From assembly GCA_028292505.1 (NCBI GenBank), contig JAQGMF010000025.1:1-47484 (forward strand): 47,484 bases of DNA. Direction: 5' to 3'. A program made the translations under genes and the position numbers. Shown in pieces: positions 34,180-42,140 of this stretch. Below the pieces are notes generated by a model. That model was not told where the DNA came from. It worked only from the letters and a program-made list of their open reading frames with translations, and did no database searches. Position 1 is the first letter of the stretch; each line of letters opens with the position of its first letter. The DNA is from Rhodocyclales bacterium (GTDB lineage Bacteria > Pseudomonadota > Gammaproteobacteria > Burkholderiales > Rhodocyclaceae).

Positions 34180-35010
34180 ATGTCGGACATCCTGCAGAAA
34201 ATTCTCGCCACCAAGCGTGAAGAAATCGAAGTCGCCGAGCGCGAGTTGTCGCGCGAGGACATTGTTGAAGAAGCGCGCGATGCAGCCGAGCCGCGCGATT
34301 TCATCGGCGCCATTCGCAGGAAGATTGCCGCTGGCGCGCCAGCGGTGATTGCCGAGGTGAAGAAGGCCAGCCCGTCGAAAGGCGTGCTGCGCGAAAATTT
34401 CAACCCGGCCGAAATTGCATTGTCATACGAGCGCGGCGGTGCGGCCTGCCTGTCGGTACTTACCGATCGGTTGTACTTTCAGGGTGCCACCGAATATCTG
34501 CAGGAAGCGCGCGAGGCCTGCAATCTGCCGGTGCTGCGCAAGGACTTCATCATCGATCCATACCAGGTGTTCGAAGCGCGGGCGATGGGTGCCGATTGCA
34601 TCTTGCTCATCGTCGCTGCCTTCCTGCCGCCGGATGGCGCCGTCAACAATTCGACCGCGCGTGCCGCCTTGTCGCACCTGTTGGAGCTGGAACAGCTGGC
34701 ACATGACCTTGGCATGGCGGTGCTGGTGGAGGTGCACAGCGCCGACGAACTCGACATCGCCTTGCAGATGCATACGCCGCTGCTGGGCATCAACAACCGC
34801 AATCTGCGTACCTTCGAAGTATCGCTGGATGTGACCCTGTCGCAACTCGCGCGCATTCCCGAAGGGCGCATCGTCGTCACCGAAAGCGGCATCCTCGGAA
34901 CTGCAGATGTCGAACGCATGCGCAGTCACCAAGTGAACGCCTTCCTCGTCGGCGAAGCTTTCATGCGTGCGCCCGACCCTGGTGCGCAACTGGCTGCGTT
35001 GTTCAATTAG
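34180..35010 (+). CDS. trpC: Indole-3-glycerol-phosphate synthase
   Basis: TrpC closes the indole ring of 1-(2-carboxyphenylamino)-deoxyribulose phosphate. The product is 276 residues from ATG 34180, with GGAG at 34171-34174; a TTG at 34150 is in frame but unsupported. This is the monofunctional form, without the PRAI domain found fused in enterics. Motifs: [14 protein letters not shown] (catalytic Lys in EVKKASPS), [27 protein letters not shown] (catalytic Lys), [25 protein letters not shown] and VVTESGI. trpF, trpB and trpA are not in the window, so the pathway is split across loci. tamB starts 12 bases downstream. Confidence 0.97.
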   Translation: MSDILQKILATKREEIEVAERELSREDIVEEARDAAEPRDFIGAIRRKIAAGAPAVIAEVKKASPSKGVLRENFNPAEIALSYERGGAACLSVLTDRLYFQGATEYLQEAREACNLPVLRKDFIIDPYQVFEARAMGADCILLIVAAFLPPDGAVNNSTARAALSHLLELEQLAHDLGMAVLVEVHSADELDIALQMHTPLLGINNRNLRTFEVSLDVTLSQLARIPEGRIVVTESGILGTADVERMRSHQVNAFLVGEAFMRAPDPGAQLAALFN

Positions 35011-35022
35011 CGTCACAAACTC

Positions 35023-38000
35023 ATGACCGGCGCTGCTTCCCAGCCGGCGAAGAAACCTCTCAGACAGCGTGTTGCGCGCGCTTTGCTGTGGACTTCCCTG
35101 AGTTTTCTGGTGGTGGTGTGCGCCCTGTTCGGCGGCATCTACTGGTCGGTCACCAGCGATTCGGGCAGCCGCGCCCTGATCGACGCGTTATCGCGCTGGT
35201 CGGGCGGCGTGCTGCAGGTTGAAGGCTGGCAAGGCCGCATCTACGGTCACTTCGAAGCGAAGCGCCTGCGCCTGCATCTGGCGGCGATGGATATCGACGC
35301 CGAACGCGTGATACTCGATTGGCATCCTGCGCTGCTGAGACTGCGTGAGCTGAGTATCGACGCGCTGCAGGTCGGGCGCCTGGAAATCCGCCGACCCGTT
35401 TCCGACAAGCCTGCGCCGGCGCGCATGCCGACAAGCCTGCGCCTGCCATTCCGTTTGCATATTGCATCCTTCAATATCGGCATGCTGGCAATCGGCGATC
35501 GCCCAATTGCAAGGGCTGCCCCAGCCGCACCTTCAGTGCTGCTCAGCGACATGGCCGGCAGCGTGGACAGCGATAGCGCTTCGCTTCGTATCCACCGCCT
35601 GGCATTTGCCTCGGCCGCCGGACACATCACGGGCAATGGCGAGATCAAACTGGCTGCGCCCTATGCGCTGACAGTACAGGCTTCGTTCTCAGGCAATATA
35701 GCTGAACGTCATATATCCATCGATGGTCACGCCGACGGTTCGCTGGAGAAACTCGCACTGAGCCTGCGTGCTAGCGGCGAAGGCGTGTCGGGCGATGCGG
35801 ACGTGGGCGTGCGCCCATTCGCGGCGCTACCCATCGAGCACGCGCGTGTGAGCCTGCACGGCATCGATCCCTCGCTGTTCAGTGCCGCTGCGCCGCATGC
35901 CATGCTGGACGTGCTCGCCGATCTGACGCCGCATTTGCCTGACGGTAGCAGCGCTGGCGCGACGGATCCTTTGCGTTGGCAAATCAGCGGCCCCATTGAA
36001 GCGCTCAATCGCAAACCGGCGACCATCGACAACGGTGGTCTGCCCGTCGAGCGTCTGTCGGCGCAGCTGTCATGGGCTGCTGGCGTCTTGCAGCTCGATG
36101 AGCTTCAGGTGTCGCTGCCGGGGCAGGGGCGCGTAAAGGGAAAAGTACATTGGCATAACATTGCGGGCGAGCCAATCGGGCGCATCGAGGCGGCGCTGGC
36201 GGTGCAGGGTGTGGACCCGGCACGCCTGCATACGAAGCTGCGGCCCATGCAGATTGCCGGCACGATTGAGGGCAAAAGTGCGGGCTCAGGGACGTCGCAG
36301 GAACAGGTGTTTCGCGTCGATCTGGCCTCGGGCATTTATCGGCTGGTGGCGAAAGGTGCGCAGCGCGGCGGCGCACTGGCGTTGGAACAGGCGGCGCTGA
36401 CGGCGGGCAATGCCCGTCTCGAAGCGAACGCACGTTGGCAATGGCGAGCCGCATCGGGCAGCCCGGACGAGCAGGCCTTCAAGGCGACGGGGCGCCTGCA
36501 GCACTTCGATCCACGCGCTTTCATGCAGACGGCACCCGCTGGCAATCTCAACGCAGACTTCACGCTAGAAGGTGTGCTGCATCCGGCGTGGCGTGCGAAC
36601 CTGAAGCTCGACATCGCCGCCAGTACGCTGGCCACGTATCCGCTGCAGGGACATGTTGCACTGGTCGCCAGCGATAGTCGTTTGCATGACGTTGACATTG
36701 CATTGGACTTGCTCGGTAACCGCCTCAAGCTGAGCGGTGCGCTGGGGCTGCCCGCTGACCGCGTGCAGGTGCAGATCGATGCGCCACAGCTGGCACGTCT
36801 GCAGGCTGGTCTGCATGGAAAGCTCGCTGCGCAGGGCACGCTGGGTGGCAGTCTGCAGGAACCGTTCGCCGCCATCAGTGCGCAGGGCGAGGCGTTGGGG
36901 CGGGACGGCGCGGTGAATATCGAGTCAGTGCGTGCCAGCTTGCAGCTCGAACCGGGCGCGACTGGCCACGTCGATGCCAGTGTCGATCTGAAGGGCTTGA
37001 GCGTGGGCGGCGACACTGCCGCGCCGCTGGTGCGTAGCGCGACCGTGTCCCTGTCGGGCCGTCGCGATGAACATGCTATTCGCATCACAGCGGCCTTGCT
37101 CAAGGACGAGACGCTCAGCGCTACGGCGGAAGGGGGTTGGCGCGGGGGGATAGATGAGCGCGCAAAAGACGGCGGCAGCGGCGCATGGGCTGGCCGTCTG
37201 ACGCAACTGGTAGCGCAAGGTCCGCTGGCGCTGCGCCTGAAAAATGCCGCCAGCATAAGCGTATCGCCACAGCGCGTGGTGCTCGGCGAGGCATCGCTGC
37301 TCGCCGACAACGGCAGCGTGCAATTAACGACGACTGAATGGACGCCGCAGCGCACCGTGGCGCGCGGACGCATGACCGGCTTGCAGATCGGTTTCGCGGT
37401 CGACGAATATCAGCGCACGGTGATGCGCGGTAAGAGCCTGCAGCTGGGCGCCGAGTGGGACGTGACCTTGGCTGAGCACGCCAACGGTCTCGTGCGCGTG
37501 TTCCGTGAGGGCGGCGACTTCATCCTGCAAGGCGACGCGCCACTGGCCCTGGGACTGGAGACGCTGGAGTTGAATCTGGCCGCGCAGGAGGATCGGCTGG
37601 CCTTGTCGGCGCTAATCAGCGGCAAGCGTGTGGGTTCGATGAACTTCGCCGGCACGGCCATGGCGCAACGCCAGGGCAACAACATTGCGCTGGACCCGAC
37701 GGCCGTGCTGACGGGCGTTGGTCATCTCGAAGTGCCCGCCATCGACTGGCTGGGACCGGTGATCGACCAGAACCTGCGCACTGCGGGCAGCGTCGTCGGT
37801 GACTTCAATATATTGGGCACTGCCGCGAAGCCACAAAGTAGTGGCCGCATCGTTGGCAGCGATTTGATGGTGGCGTTGGCAGATCAGGGTTTGCGCTTGC
37901 GCAGCGGCCAGGTTGAATTGAGCTTCGACGCTGCGCGGGTGGCTTTGAGCAAGCTCGATTTCCGCGCCGAGCGCAGCCTGCCGCCGCCCGATCCGCGTCT

Positions 38001-39090
38001 GCGTGTATTGCATCTGCCGGGTGCCGAAGGCGAGACGGATAATGCCGGGCGCATAATCGGAACGGGCGGCATCGATCTCAAGGACGGGGCTGGCCAGTTC
38101 AATCTGAAACTCGAGCATGTGCCGATCCTGCAACGTGCCGACCAGTGGGCACTGGTGACGGGCACGGCCGCCATCGTCAGCGGTTGGGACCATATGGATC
38201 TGAGCGCCAGGCTGCGCGCCGATGCGGGCTTCGTGGGTGTGCCAAAATCCGGTGCGCCCACGCTGGGCGACGATGTGCTTGTGCGCGGCCGTCAGGGCAA
38301 GCCGCCGCAGCGCATGCGTGTGAATGCCGACATCGATTTTGATTTCGGCAATGACTTCATCGTCAAAGCCTGGGGCATCGATACCTATCTCGATGGACAA
38401 CTGCGCGTGACGCTCGCGCAGGGGCAGCAACCGCGCGCGACGGGCGCCTTGCGCACGCGCGGTGGCGTGTTCGATGCCTATGGGCAGAAGCTCGCCATCG
38501 ATCGTGGCCTGATCAATTTTTCGGGGCCGCTGGATAATCCCGCGCTTAATGTCGTGGCCATGCGCAAGGGATTGGCGGTCGAAGCGGGGGTCGAGGTGAC
38601 CGGCCTGGTGCAGCGTCCGCGCGTGCGCCTGGTGTCCGATCCCGAGGTGCCGGAAAGCGAGAAGTTATCGTGGATATTGCTGGGCCGGCCGAGCGACGCC
38701 GGCACAGGCGACGCGGGCCTGTTGATTTCGGCCGCTAGTGCCGCTTTCGGCGGCGACGGACCTGGCATCGCGCAGCGTGTGGCCAATAGCTTCGGTTTCG
38801 ACGATGTCTCGGTCGGGCAGGGCGATACGGCGAGCCGCCCGGTGCAGAGCCGCGTTGCTGGCAGTCTATCTGGATCGAGCAGTATCGCGGCCGGCGGCAC
38901 GGCCAATGAGCAGGTGCTCACCCTCGGTAAGCGATTGTCATCAAAAGCCTATCTGGCGCTGGAGCAGAATCTGGTGGGCACGGAGAATGTCGTCAAACTC
39001 AGCTACGAGCTGACGCGCTATGTATCTGTCATCGCGCGTGGCGGTACGGACAATGCGCTGGATCTGCACTACGAAATTTCGTTCAAATGA
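35023..39090 (+). CDS. tamB: TamB-like translocation and assembly module protein
   Basis: TamB is an inner-membrane-anchored protein that spans the periplasm and works with the Omp85-type TamA in outer-membrane protein insertion or lipid transport. The product is 1355 residues. A single N-terminal helix (LLWTSLSFLVVVCALFGGI) leads into WSVTSDSGSRALIDALSRWSGG, a typical TamB start. The rest is a long run of beta-strand repeats of the AsmA/TamB type. The conserved C-terminal domain contains VRGRQGKPPQRMRVNADIDF, RTRGGVFDAYGQKLAIDRGL, LNVVAMRKGLAVEAGVEVTG and SEKLSWILLGRPSD; it ends with YELTRYVSVIARGG and LDLHYEISFK. It starts 12 bases after trpC and may be cotranscribed with it. tamA, the usual upstream partner, is absent from the window. 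Confidence 0.92.
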   Translation: MTGAASQPAKKPLRQRVARALLWTSLSFLVVVCALFGGIYWSVTSDSGSRALIDALSRWSGGVLQVEGWQGRIYGHFEAKRLRLHLAAMDIDAERVILDWHPALLRLRELSIDALQVGRLEIRRPVSDKPAPARMPTSLRLPFRLHIASFNIGMLAIGDRPIARAAPAAPSVLLSDMAGSVDSDSASLRIHRLAFASAAGHITGNGEIKLAAPYALTVQASFSGNIAERHISIDGHADGSLEKLALSLRASGEGVSGDADVGVRPFAALPIEHARVSLHGIDPSLFSAAAPHAMLDVLADLTPHLPDGSSAGATDPLRWQISGPIEALNRKPATIDNGGLPVERLSAQLSWAAGVLQLDELQVSLPGQGRVKGKVHWHNIAGEPIGRIEAALAVQGVDPARLHTKLRPMQIAGTIEGKSAGSGTSQEQVFRVDLASGIYRLVAKGAQRGGALALEQAALTAGNARLEANARWQWRAASGSPDEQAFKATGRLQHFDPRAFMQTAPAGNLNADFTLEGVLHPAWRANLKLDIAASTLATYPLQGHVALVASDSRLHDVDIALDLLGNRLKLSGALGLPADRVQVQIDAPQLARLQAGLHGKLAAQGTLGGSLQEPFAAISAQGEALGRDGAVNIESVRASLQLEPGATGHVDASVDLKGLSVGGDTAAPLVRSATVSLSGRRDEHAIRITAALLKDETLSATAEGGWRGGIDERAKDGGSGAWAGRLTQLVAQGPLALRLKNAASISVSPQRVVLGEASLLADNGSVQLTTTEWTPQRTVARGRMTGLQIGFAVDEYQRTVMRGKSLQLGAEWDVTLAEHANGLVRVFREGGDFILQGDAPLALGLETLELNLAAQEDRLALSALISGKRVGSMNFAGTAMAQRQGNNIALDPTAVLTGVGHLEVPAIDWLGPVIDQNLRTAGSVVGDFNILGTAAKPQSSGRIVGSDLMVALADQGLRLRSGQVELSFDAARVALSKLDFRAERSLPPPDPRLRVLHLPGAEGETDNAGRIIGTGGIDLKDGAGQFNLKLEHVPILQRADQWALVTGTAAIVSGWDHMDLSARLRADAGFVGVPKSGAPTLGDDVLVRGRQGKPPQRMRVNADIDFDFGNDFIVKAWGIDTYLDGQLRVTLAQGQQPRATGALRTRGGVFDAYGQKLAIDRGLINFSGPLDNPALNVVAMRKGLAVEAGVEVTGLVQRPRVRLVSDPEVPESEKLSWILLGRPSDAGTGDAGLLISAASAAFGGDGPGIAQRVANSFGFDDVSVGQGDTASRPVQSRVAGSLSGSSSIAAGGTANEQVLTLGKRLSSKAYLALEQNLVGTENVVKLSYELTRYVSVIARGGTDNALDLHYEISFK

Positions 39091-39091
39091 T

Positions 39092-39395
39092 CGTTGGGTG
39101 CAGTGAGCGCAGCGAACTGCACCATATGATTGCGCCCAACTCCGCAAGAAAGAACGCCTGCATACCGTGGAAGACATGCAGTCCCCTCTCCCCGGGGAGA
39201 GGGTGGCTCGTCAGAGCCGGGAGCGGGGGAAGCGTTCGCGCATTGATCTCTTCATTTTGAGGCAACCGTGCAAGCACGCTTTCGCCTCTCCCGGCTCTGA
39301 CGAGCCACCCTCCCCGCACGGGGAGGGAACAGCAAGCAACGCGAATTGCACCGCATGTGCCGGTCGGTGGTGCAGTTTTACTGCACCCTACAACG
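39092..39395. repeat. Nested palindromic element filling the tamB/M48-like gap
   Basis: This 307-base gap between convergent genes holds no gene. An outer pair, 39092-39103 and 39381-39395, is complementary except for a 3-base insertion. An inner pair, 39193-39223 and 39288-39316, is complementary over 29 bases with one 2-base indel (centred on GTGGCTCGTCAGAGCCGGGAG). A hairpin GGTGCAG-TTTTA-CTGCACC lies at 39369-39387. Bases 39101-39123 are an exact reverse complement of 28841-28863. It is probably a composite of dispersed extragenic palindromes that also acts as a two-way terminator. Confidence 0.75.
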
Positions 39396-39397
39396 GC

Positions 39398-41410
39398 CTA
39401 CTTCAGGAACTGCAGTTCATCCGACTGTTTCGGTAACTGCACGCGCCGCGATATGCGCTTGGTCTTGTCCGCCTGCCACACCACATCGTCATCGATGGCA
39501 TACAGCCAGCAAGGCTCGCCGAGGCGTTCGCAGTAGCTCAATGCGTCGTCCATCGCCGCGGGGCCGAGCCAGTAGCGCCCGAAGCCTTCCTGCGTTATGA
39601 CAAATGCACGTGGTGCGGGTTTTTCGAGAAAGGCGCGATAGCTCATCAGTTGTTCTTGCGGCAAGGGTATCGCACTCAGGTCGTGTATATCGGCGAAGCC
39701 GCTGGCGGGCGGCCGACTCACGCTGCCACCGTTGTCGCTGCCGACGCGTGGGGCTTGAGGCGATATCGGTGCGTTGGGCAGATCCCAGACGACGCGATCA
39801 TCTACCGCGTATACAAAGCATGGGCGTCCACGGGTGAGCACGGCACAGTAGGTCAGCGCATCCGCCGAGGCGTTGGGCCCGCTCCTGTATGCCCATGCGG
39901 CACCGCCATTGCCGTTGGGGCCGATGACGAAGGCGCGCGGGCGCATCGTAATGTTGAGAAAGTGCTCGTAGCCACTGCGGCCTTCGCTGTTTAGAAAGGG
40001 GACCTCGGCGATGCGGTTGAGACGCTGATCGACATCATTGGTGGAAGGTTCGGGCATGCGTTCTGCTGTTTCCGGGTTCCATACAACACGTTCGTCGACG
40101 GCGTAGAGATAGCATGGCGACCCTGTGCTGGCGCAACTCTTCAGTGCTTCGACGGCCGCGTTGCTGCCACCTCTATACGCCCAAACGCCCACGCCAGCCT
40201 TGCCGCGTCCGATGGCGAAAGCGCGCGGTCGCAGCGGTGTATTGAGGAAGCGCTGATAGCCGCTGCGGCCATCGCTGTTGATGAAAGGCACATCGGCAAC
40301 GCGATTCAGACGCGAGTCCTCATCGCTACGTGGGGGCTGCGCGTCAGCAACGAACGGGTCGTCGGTGACGGCGAATTCGGCATGCAAATTGGGTGGCAAC
40401 GATTTGCGATCGGGCATCAATGGCAAACCGGTCATGTTCTTGCGATGTATCTCTGCCATCACGACGCGTTGCCATACGGCGCGCTCGGCACTGGGGGGAT
40501 GAAGATACGCGATGCCGCCCTTGACTCTGCTCGGTGGATTGGCGGCGACGCGCGACCATATGTTTTTGGCATTTTCTACATCGAACTCGCCGAGAGCGGC
40601 GATATAGGTGCCCAGATAATCGGCGTAGCGTTCTTCCGCTGGCGAGTACGGCACGGCATGCTTGGCGGCGGACGGGGTCGTTGTTTTGACGGTATGCGGC
40701 AGGATGCTGTGCGCCAGCTCGTTGGCCAGCAGCAGGGCCAGTTCGTCGTCGTTGGCAAAGCGCAGCAGGCCGGTGCTGACGGTCATCGTGCTGCCGGTAA
40801 GGCGTGCCACTAGTTCATCGTGGCGAACCAGATGCGGCAGCACTTCGCAGATCAGCTGCGGTTTGGTTTCAAGCGTGTGTGTGCCGGCCGCATTGCTGAT
40901 CTCGATCTTGAACGTGGCATTGGTTGCCAGGGTGTTGGCCGGGCGCTCGAAAACCCATCCAGAAGCTACTTTACTGCCTGTTGCACTGTCCGTGATGGAC
41001 AGCAACTGATCGCCCTCCCGAATGCCGGCAAGCCACGCCGGACTTACGTGGGCAACGTACAAGAAGCGTGGCAGGCTTGCATCGCTTTCCGGGGTGTCGA
41101 TGAAACCAGCGCGCAAGTCCGCCGGCAGGTCCGTCGCGGCGACGGGTGGGACACCGAGGGTGTACTTGCGATTCTGGATGCAATACGGCCCCGCCGCTTT
41201 CAGCAAGGCATAGACGATGCGTTCGAGACGCACCTTGTCGTTAAGGTATGCACGTGTTTCGAACATGCGTTGCGCGCGTGCTTCCGCAGCAAGCTGCTCG
41301 GCGCTTGCACCTGGCGCGCCGTAGGCGGGCGTCAGCAAGGCCGATGTCAGCAAGGCGAGAATAAGCGCGCACGCCCAAGCACCATGTCGACGGCATGGTG
41401 TGTTATGCAT
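39398..41410 (-). CDS. Exported M48-like protein with lost zinc histidine and three two-cysteine modules
   Basis: The product is 670 residues from ATG 41410. Upstream in-frame codons have no signal peptide, while this start gives MHNTPCRRHGAWACAL followed by a hydrophobic core and a cleavage site near AYG-APG. Residues about 105-180 look like a PDZ domain (VSPAWLAGIREGDQLLSI). Then DDELALLLANELAHSILPH aligns with the M48 peptidase helix (consensus HExxH), but the first histidine is Asn230; Glu231 and His234 remain. ERYADYLGTYIAALG and LHPPSAERAVWQRV continue the M48 pattern. The C-terminal half has three modules (about 367-445, 460-541, 573-647), each with PRAF, then two cysteines, then LYAVDERVVW or close variants (CYLYAVDERVVW, CFVYAVDDRVVW, CWLYAIDDDVVW). 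It lies downstream of, and on the same strand as, the kinase/regulator pair. It may be a scaffold, not a protease. Confidence 0.82.
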   Translation of the reverse strand: MHNTPCRRHGAWACALILALLTSALLTPAYGAPGASAEQLAAEARAQRMFETRAYLNDKVRLERIVYALLKAAGPYCIQNRKYTLGVPPVAATDLPADLRAGFIDTPESDASLPRFLYVAHVSPAWLAGIREGDQLLSITDSATGSKVASGWVFERPANTLATNATFKIEISNAAGTHTLETKPQLICEVLPHLVRHDELVARLTGSTMTVSTGLLRFANDDELALLLANELAHSILPHTVKTTTPSAAKHAVPYSPAEERYADYLGTYIAALGEFDVENAKNIWSRVAANPPSRVKGGIAYLHPPSAERAVWQRVVMAEIHRKNMTGLPLMPDRKSLPPNLHAEFAVTDDPFVADAQPPRSDEDSRLNRVADVPFINSDGRSGYQRFLNTPLRPRAFAIGRGKAGVGVWAYRGGSNAAVEALKSCASTGSPCYLYAVDERVVWNPETAERMPEPSTNDVDQRLNRIAEVPFLNSEGRSGYEHFLNITMRPRAFVIGPNGNGGAAWAYRSGPNASADALTYCAVLTRGRPCFVYAVDDRVVWDLPNAPISPQAPRVGSDNGGSVSRPPASGFADIHDLSAIPLPQEQLMSYRAFLEKPAPRAFVITQEGFGRYWLGPAAMDDALSYCERLGEPCWLYAIDDDVVWQADKTKRISRRVQLPKQSDELQFLK

Positions 41411-41483
41411 TTTGCATTGCCCCGTAAATCCTTTGCATGTGCAGCAGTGTTTTAGCCAGGTGTGTCGTTCGTGCGCTGCACGA

Positions 41484-42140
41484 TCAATTGCTGACGACAT
41501 CACCTTTGGCGTGTAGAACGCTTTGCACGAGTTCCGCCAGCGAATCCGCTTCCATTTTTTCCATGACGCGGGCGCGATGCACTTCGACTGTTTTGATGGA
41601 TATGCCAAGTTCATCGGCGATCTGCTTGTTGAGTCGGCCGGCGACGATCAGCTCCAGTACCTCGCGCTCGCGCGGTGTGAGTTGTTCGATATGACGTTGC
41701 GCGTCGGCGCCCTGGCGGCGGTGCTGATGTTGTGCGCGGTCGCGCGCCAGGCATTGCTCAATGAGGTTGAGCATGTCCTGGTCATGAAATGGTTTTTCGA
41801 TGAAATCGAAGGCGCCTTTCTTCAGCGCCGTGACGGCCATCGGCACGTCGCCGTGACCGGTGATGAAAATCACGGGCAGGGTCGAGTGCTGGCTATTGAG
41901 TCTTTCGTGCAACTCCAGGCCGCTCATGCCGGGCATGCGGATATCGAGGATCAGGCATCCGCGCATTGCCGTCGACCACACCTGCAGAAAGGCTTCGGCG
42001 GAAGGATAGGAGGCGACTTTGAGGCCGGTGGATTCGAGCAGCCAGACCAGCGAATCGCGCAGCGCATCGTCGTCGTCGATGATGTGTACGAGCTGATCGG
42101 ATGACTGACACTCAGGGGACGGCGACGGATTGAGGCTCAA
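41484..42140 (-). CDS. FixJ/NarL-type response regulator
   Basis: The product is 218 residues. The receiver domain has the acidic pocket VHIIDDDDALRDSL and phosphoacceptor Asp66 in LILDIRMPGMSGLEL, with FITGHGDVPMAV and DFIEKPF (switch Thr and Lys) following. The C-terminal LuxR-type helix-turn-helix is LTPREREVLELIVAG, NKQIADELGISIKTVEVHR. This is the FixJ/TodT/StyR subclass layout. The only start that keeps the acidic pocket is TTG 42140, which lies inside the end of the kinase gene (29-base overlap), so the two are cotranslated. The natural target is unknown; candidates are the shared control region with aceE and the downstream M48-like gene. Confidence 0.9.
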   Translation of the reverse strand: MSLNPSPSPECQSSDQLVHIIDDDDALRDSLVWLLESTGLKVASYPSAEAFLQVWSTAMRGCLILDIRMPGMSGLELHERLNSQHSTLPVIFITGHGDVPMAVTALKKGAFDFIEKPFHDQDMLNLIEQCLARDRAQHQHRRQGADAQRHIEQLTPREREVLELIVAGRLNKQIADELGISIKTVEVHRARVMEKMEADSLAELVQSVLHAKGDVVSN

